From assembly GCF_001442625.1 (NCBI RefSeq), contig NZ_LMZQ01000002.1, positions 124,001 through 188,000 of the forward strand: DNA of 64,000 bases, given 5' to 3'. Source of the DNA: Pedobacter ginsenosidimutans. Its GTDB lineage: Bacteria > Bacteroidota > Bacteroidia > Sphingobacteriales > Sphingobacteriaceae. The position numbers were made by a program, and so were the translations under genes. This document shows, piece after piece, positions 61,241-64,000 of this stretch; positions within the stretch are counted from its first letter, which is position 1; every line of letters begins with the position of its first letter. Below the pieces are notes generated by a model. The model was not told the DNA's origin. It did not search any database and was given only the letters and a program-made list of their open reading frames with translations.

Positions 61241-61909
61241 ATGGAACAGCAACTTTCTGAAGAAGATTTAAAAAATATTGCCAGACAATTGGGTTGTCCT
61301 GAAGGCGAACACGGCGTTAAAACGGGTGAAATGATGCATGCCAATAATATCGGCATGACTACTTCTGCAATTGAGGCATTAAACCTTCAAAACAATGAAG
61401 CTGTTTTAGAAATCGGTCATGGTAACGGCGGGCATATTGCTCAACTCTTATCAAAAGCCGAAAACCTAAATTATTTCGGTGCCGATATTTCTGCAACCAT
61501 TATTGCCGAGGCAGAAAAGATCAATCAAAATTTCATAACAAAAGGAAAGGTTCACTTTCAGCTAACAGATGGCATTACATTACCATTTGAGGATGGTCTA
61601 TTTGATAAAATTTTTACGGTTAATACGATCTACTTTTGGACAAATCCAAGTGAATACCTCAACGAAATTAAGCGAACACTAAAACCTAATGGAACATTGG
61701 CTATATGTTTTGCTGATAAAAATTTCATGAAAAATCTCCCTTTTACGCCTTATGGTTTTACACTTTACGATGTAGAAACCATAACAGAACTATTAGAAAA
61801 AACGGGGTTTGCCATTAAAAATACGCTTAAAAAAATAGAGCAGGTACAAAGTAAAAGCGGCGAACAGGTAGAAAGAGTTTACTATGTTTTAGTTGCCTCT
61901 GCTGAATAG
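61241..61909 (+). CDS. Class I SAM-dependent methyltransferase
   Basis: 222 residues from the ATG at 61241 (MEQQLSEEDLKNIARQLGCP); an in-frame ATG at 61217 adds eight hydrophobic residues. SAM motif I is VLEIGHGNGGHI, then FGADIS, and motif IV TVNTIYFWTNPSEYL. The fold is the UbiE/COQ5-like Methyltransf_11 type. The substrate is unknown. The last genes before the repeat-rich stretch end here. Confidence 0.88.
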   Translation: MEQQLSEEDLKNIARQLGCPEGEHGVKTGEMMHANNIGMTTSAIEALNLQNNEAVLEIGHGNGGHIAQLLSKAENLNYFGADISATIIAEAEKINQNFITKGKVHFQLTDGITLPFEDGLFDKIFTVNTIYFWTNPSEYLNEIKRTLKPNGTLAICFADKNFMKNLPFTPYGFTLYDVETITELLEKTGFAIKNTLKKIEQVQSKSGEQVERVYYVLVASAE

Positions 61910-61954
61910 AATTGTAAAGAATATATAGGGGGCTGTCTCATAAATTGTATTTGC

Positions 61955-62300
61955 TTCGGATTGTCACGTTGAGCCTGTCGAAACGCCTTGTGAGACATCT
62001 AAAACAGGTCCTTCGACAAGCTACCATTGAAGTTATTTTGCAATTGCTTACAAATAAGATATTTGTGGCCCTATGTATTACCACCCAGCTAGGCCACAGT
62101 ACCGTATCCCCGTTCCACTTAATCCGGCCTAACAAATTTTTCGGGCCGCACTGCTCAAGCCTACCCACTAGCTTCAAAAGAAAAATTTTCAGCCGGTGTT
62201 TTTTGTTTCTTTTTGACACCAAAAAGAAAGAAGCCTGTCCGGCTAGGACTAATAAAACACCCCGTCCTGCGGACACCCCTCTAAAAGAGGGGAATATATA
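61955..62300. repeat. Repeat-rich stretch with long chance frames on both strands
   Basis: TTGTCACGTTGAGCCTGTCG with its near-complement CCTTCGACAAGC (about 61970-62022) is a repeat of the CTTCGACAAGC family. Further on lie TTTCTTTTTGACACCAAAAA (62207-62226, a TTTCTTTTTG/CAAAAAGAAA hairpin) and CCCCTC...GAGGGG (62275-62289). Frames of about 110-126 codons cross it on both strands but match nothing and overlap each other, so they are rejected as genes. The whole 61910-62527 gap has no gene. Confidence 0.6.
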
Positions 62301-62462
62301 CCACTTGAAATTTAAACGTCATTGATATTTATACAATAAATTAACCCTCAGGATGACAATCTATATTTATGATACAGCTTCTTCACGAGAATAGCGATTG
62401 TATCACTTTGGGTGCAACCACACTATTAATGTAATCTCATTCATTCTCGTTAAAACGACAAT

Positions 62463-62508
62463 AACAGATAGGCTTAAACACAGTGATCAAATCCGTGTTT
62501 ATCTGTGG
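62463..62508. repeat. Imperfect palindrome before cdsA terminator region
   Basis: ACAGATAGGCTTAAACACAG and CCGTGTTTATCTGTGG flank GATCAAATC, giving a long imperfect hairpin of the same style as the CACAGAG element at 10728-10823. It lies just past the cdsA stop (62528, minus strand). Confidence 0.5.
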
Positions 62509-62527
62509 CTAAAATTTTCTTTTATCT

Positions 62528-63337
62528 TTAATACAAAATCAAATACAGATAGGCATAAACCACTGGAGCAGCCAATAACAATCCATCAAAACGATCTAAC
62601 AAACCGCCATGGCCTGGTAATAAACCACCGCTATCCTTCGTATCCAAGCTTCGTTTAAGCATCGATTCTACTAAATCGCCTAGTGTACCAAAGCTAGCAA
62701 TCAATACAGCCATGCCGATCCAAACCCAGGCTGGACTTTCGGTAAACAGAAATGATAAACCAAAAGCGACCAAAATACTGGTGAACATCCCTCCGAAAAA
62801 ACCTTCCCAGCTTTTCTTTGGCGAGTGGCGCTCGAATAATTTACGCTTACCGTATTTTACCCCAAAAAGATAAGCACCTGTATCATTTGCCCAAAGCATC
62901 AGTAAAAATGCCAGCGGAAGATGAAAGTTATATTCATTCCAATTTTTCAAAAAGCCTAAGGCATGGAAAAAACAGAAAGGAATGGTTACATACACAAAAC
63001 CAACAAAAGTGTAAGATATATTAGCGAACGGAATTTTGTTTTTCTTATACAGCTCAGTAATAAAAACCGAGAAAATCAGCGGGATACAAAGCAACAAATA
63101 TTTCACATCATATTCCAGGTAATGTAAACCTGCAGCCATTAAAAAGATCAAAGATCCTGCTGCCAAACCAATATTTCGGTGTGGCCTGATTCCAGAGTTT
63201 TTAATCAGCTTGTAAAATTCAAACAAAGCCAAAACACTTAAAACAAGATAAAAAATGGTAAAAGTGTAGCTCCCCAGCAGGATAGAGCCAAGCATTACAA
63301 TGGTAAAAAAGAAAGCGGTTATTGCCCTGGTTTTCAT
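62528..63337 (-). CDS. cdsA: Phosphatidate cytidylyltransferase
   Basis: Makes CDP-diacylglycerol from phosphatidic acid and CTP. 269 residues with about seven membrane helices. The C-terminal signature is intact: SPKKSWEGFFGG, then GDLVESMLKRSLDTKDSGGL and LLPGHGGLLDRFDGL. In Bacteroidota cdsA is often near ftsH and psd; here it is 21 kb from ftsH. It is followed upstream by a DUF2007 gene and a CPBP protease gene on the same strand. Confidence 0.96.
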   Translation of the reverse strand: MKTRAITAFFFTIVMLGSILLGSYTFTIFYLVLSVLALFEFYKLIKNSGIRPHRNIGLAAGSLIFLMAAGLHYLEYDVKYLLLCIPLIFSVFITELYKKNKIPFANISYTFVGFVYVTIPFCFFHALGFLKNWNEYNFHLPLAFLLMLWANDTGAYLFGVKYGKRKLFERHSPKKSWEGFFGGMFTSILVAFGLSFLFTESPAWVWIGMAVLIASFGTLGDLVESMLKRSLDTKDSGGLLPGHGGLLDRFDGLLLAAPVVYAYLYLILY

Positions 63338-63380
63338 TTAAGGTAAGCGATAAAGGGTGTAAGGTTTAAGATCATTTCTA

Positions 63381-63587
63381 CTATTCAATTTCGTTTTCTA
63401 CAATGTATTCTATGGCTTTATCGAAATCTACCTTATTCACCAAAACATTTATTTCGCCAATATTATATGCCGAGAGCTGTTTATTTATCGTTACCGCCGG
63501 AATTCCGGCCTCTGTTAATCCCTGTTTTAATACCTCGGCCGCAAAGGCATCGCTGGTGGTATATACTTTAACCCAATTTTCGCTCAC
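63381..63587 (-). CDS. DUF2007 domain small protein
   Basis: 68 residues; WVKVYTTSDAFAAEVLKQGL, then LVNKVDFDKAIEYIVE, is the DUF2007 pattern (a small ferredoxin-like fold, sometimes called putative signal-transducing protein). Function unknown. Its start overlaps the end of the CPBP protease gene by 20 bases, and cdsA starts 43 bases after its stop, so the three form an operon. Confidence 0.9.
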   Translation of the reverse strand: MSENWVKVYTTSDAFAAEVLKQGLTEAGIPAVTINKQLSAYNIGEINVLVNKVDFDKAIEYIVENEIE

Positions 63588-64000
63588 GTGTTGCGTTATC
63601 TTTAAAAATTTTGAACAAAGCTATGGTAATTATTGCACTAATTAAATAGCCATACCATGGAAAACCGATTGGTTCATCAGCTTTATCAAGTGGTATATGG
63701 TGTTTTTGCATATAAAAAGCGGCACAAACCGCATAGGCATTGTTTATAAAGTGCGCAAGCATGGCATACCAGATGCTTCCGCTGTAATAATACAGGTAAC
63801 CAAAACCTGCACCCAATAACATACGTGGCACAAAACCATAAAACTGCATATGGATGGCACTAAAAATTATGGCCGATAGCCAAATAGCTAGATGTGGGTT
63901 TTCAAAAGCCCTGTTTAACGATCGCTGCACACCTCCACGAAACATTAATTCTTCGCCAATTGCAGGTATAACAGCAATCATAACGAGGTTTACAATGAAA
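63568..64000 (-). CDS. CPBP family intramembrane metalloprotease, 5'-truncated by the window edge
   Basis: The frame is open to position 64000 and so the N-terminus is missing. The visible 144 residues hold the CPBP motifs: GEELMFRGGVQRSL (the EExxxR site), AIIFSAIHMQFYG (FxxxH) and LAHFINNAYAVCAAF (HxxxN). These are CAAX-protease/Abi-like membrane proteases that cut near membrane-embedded ends. The ATG at 63981 is internal. It is coupled to the DUF2007 gene by overlap. Confidence 0.93.
   Translation of the reverse strand, partial: FIVNLVMIAVIPAIGEELMFRGGVQRSLNRAFENPHLAIWLSAIIFSAIHMQFYGFVPRMLLGAGFGYLYYYSGSIWYAMLAHFINNAYAVCAAFYMQKHHIPLDKADEPIGFPWYGYLISAIITIALFKIFKDNATRERKLG

Noticed and set aside
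61938..62325. Two overlapping frames of 112 and 126 codons on opposite strands
   Set aside because: Both run through dispersed repeat sequence and overlap each other; neither matches a known family, so they are chance frames over repeats.
62398..62658. 86-codon plus-strand frame overlapping the cdsA end
   Set aside because: It is antisense to cdsA and includes a repeat palindrome.
1..64000. Search for tRNA, rRNA, SRP RNA, insertion sequences and attachment sites
   Set aside because: No tRNA cloverleaf, rRNA segment, SRP RNA core, transposase or integrase was recognised by eye; short RNAs could still be missed.

Overview
This window is chromosomal DNA of a low-to-mid GC member of the Bacteroidota, most probably a Sphingobacteriaceae bacterium of the Pedobacter type. 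The signs are: Bacteroidota-style -7 boxes (TAnnTTTG) with little Shine-Dalgarno signal; a 7TMR-DISM histidine kinase; an rpsP with a long Ala/Glu-rich tail; a YifB/ffh/ftsH/mfd housekeeping set with Bacteroidota protein features; and many short palindromic intergenic repeats that contain words such as GTCATCCTGA and CTTCGACAAGCTCAG. No rRNA, tRNA, insertion sequence, prophage, CRISPR array or plasmid function was seen. The gene content is mainly core chromosome.

Layout. 1-7.5 kb: end of a DUF5916-like secreted protein, ffh, a secreted TonB-C-domain protein, a YifB/ComM-type ATPase, a SanA-like membrane protein, a small lipoprotein, and a Crp/Fnr regulator followed by a DJ-1/PfpI protein. 7.5-16.9 kb: a beta-CASP metallo-beta-lactamase nuclease, proline synthesis (proB-proA), a prolyl oligopeptidase, an M16 protease and def. 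17-24.3 kb: an Fe-S carrier pair (NifU-domain protein and Mrp/ApbC), an AsmA-like/GT51 peptidoglycan glycosyltransferase, hpt, psd and an MscS channel. 24.3-30.3 kb: rplS, trmD, rimM and rpsP, which form one operon in many bacteria. Here they are separated by a two-component system with a leucine-rich-repeat protein, by a broken XRE regulator gene and by a terminator. 30.4-44.3 kb: a large VIT/vWA surface protein, pfkA, a split DsbD system, birA, rsfS-ftsH-LUD, an unknown secreted protein and a ketoacyl synthase III. 44.3-54.7 kb: TPR protein, zinc-ribbon protein, Nif3, TM2/DUF2752 membrane pair, mfd, a DUF4143 ATPase with a DUF3820 partner, and a FrnE-type DsbA protein. 54.9-64 kb: M14 carboxypeptidase, cobalamin riboswitch plus metE, a thioesterase, a methyltransferase, cdsA, a DUF2007 protein and the end of a CPBP membrane protease.

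The observation most likely to be new is an 18-bp palindrome (ATACCC-N6-GGGTAT) with a shared flank, found upstream of two unrelated genes 17.5 kb apart. One copy lies between the leucine-rich-repeat gene and the kinase of the 7TMR-DISM/LuxR two-component system. The other lies upstream of an unknown secreted protein and directly beside a remnant of a LuxR-type DNA-binding domain that resembles the intact response regulator. This suggests a small regulon of the inserted two-component system, or a decayed second copy of it. Other points of note are a TonB-plug-like segment inside the VIT protein, CA-rich leaders before both halves of the split DsbD system, and a tandemly duplicated terminator hairpin after mfd.
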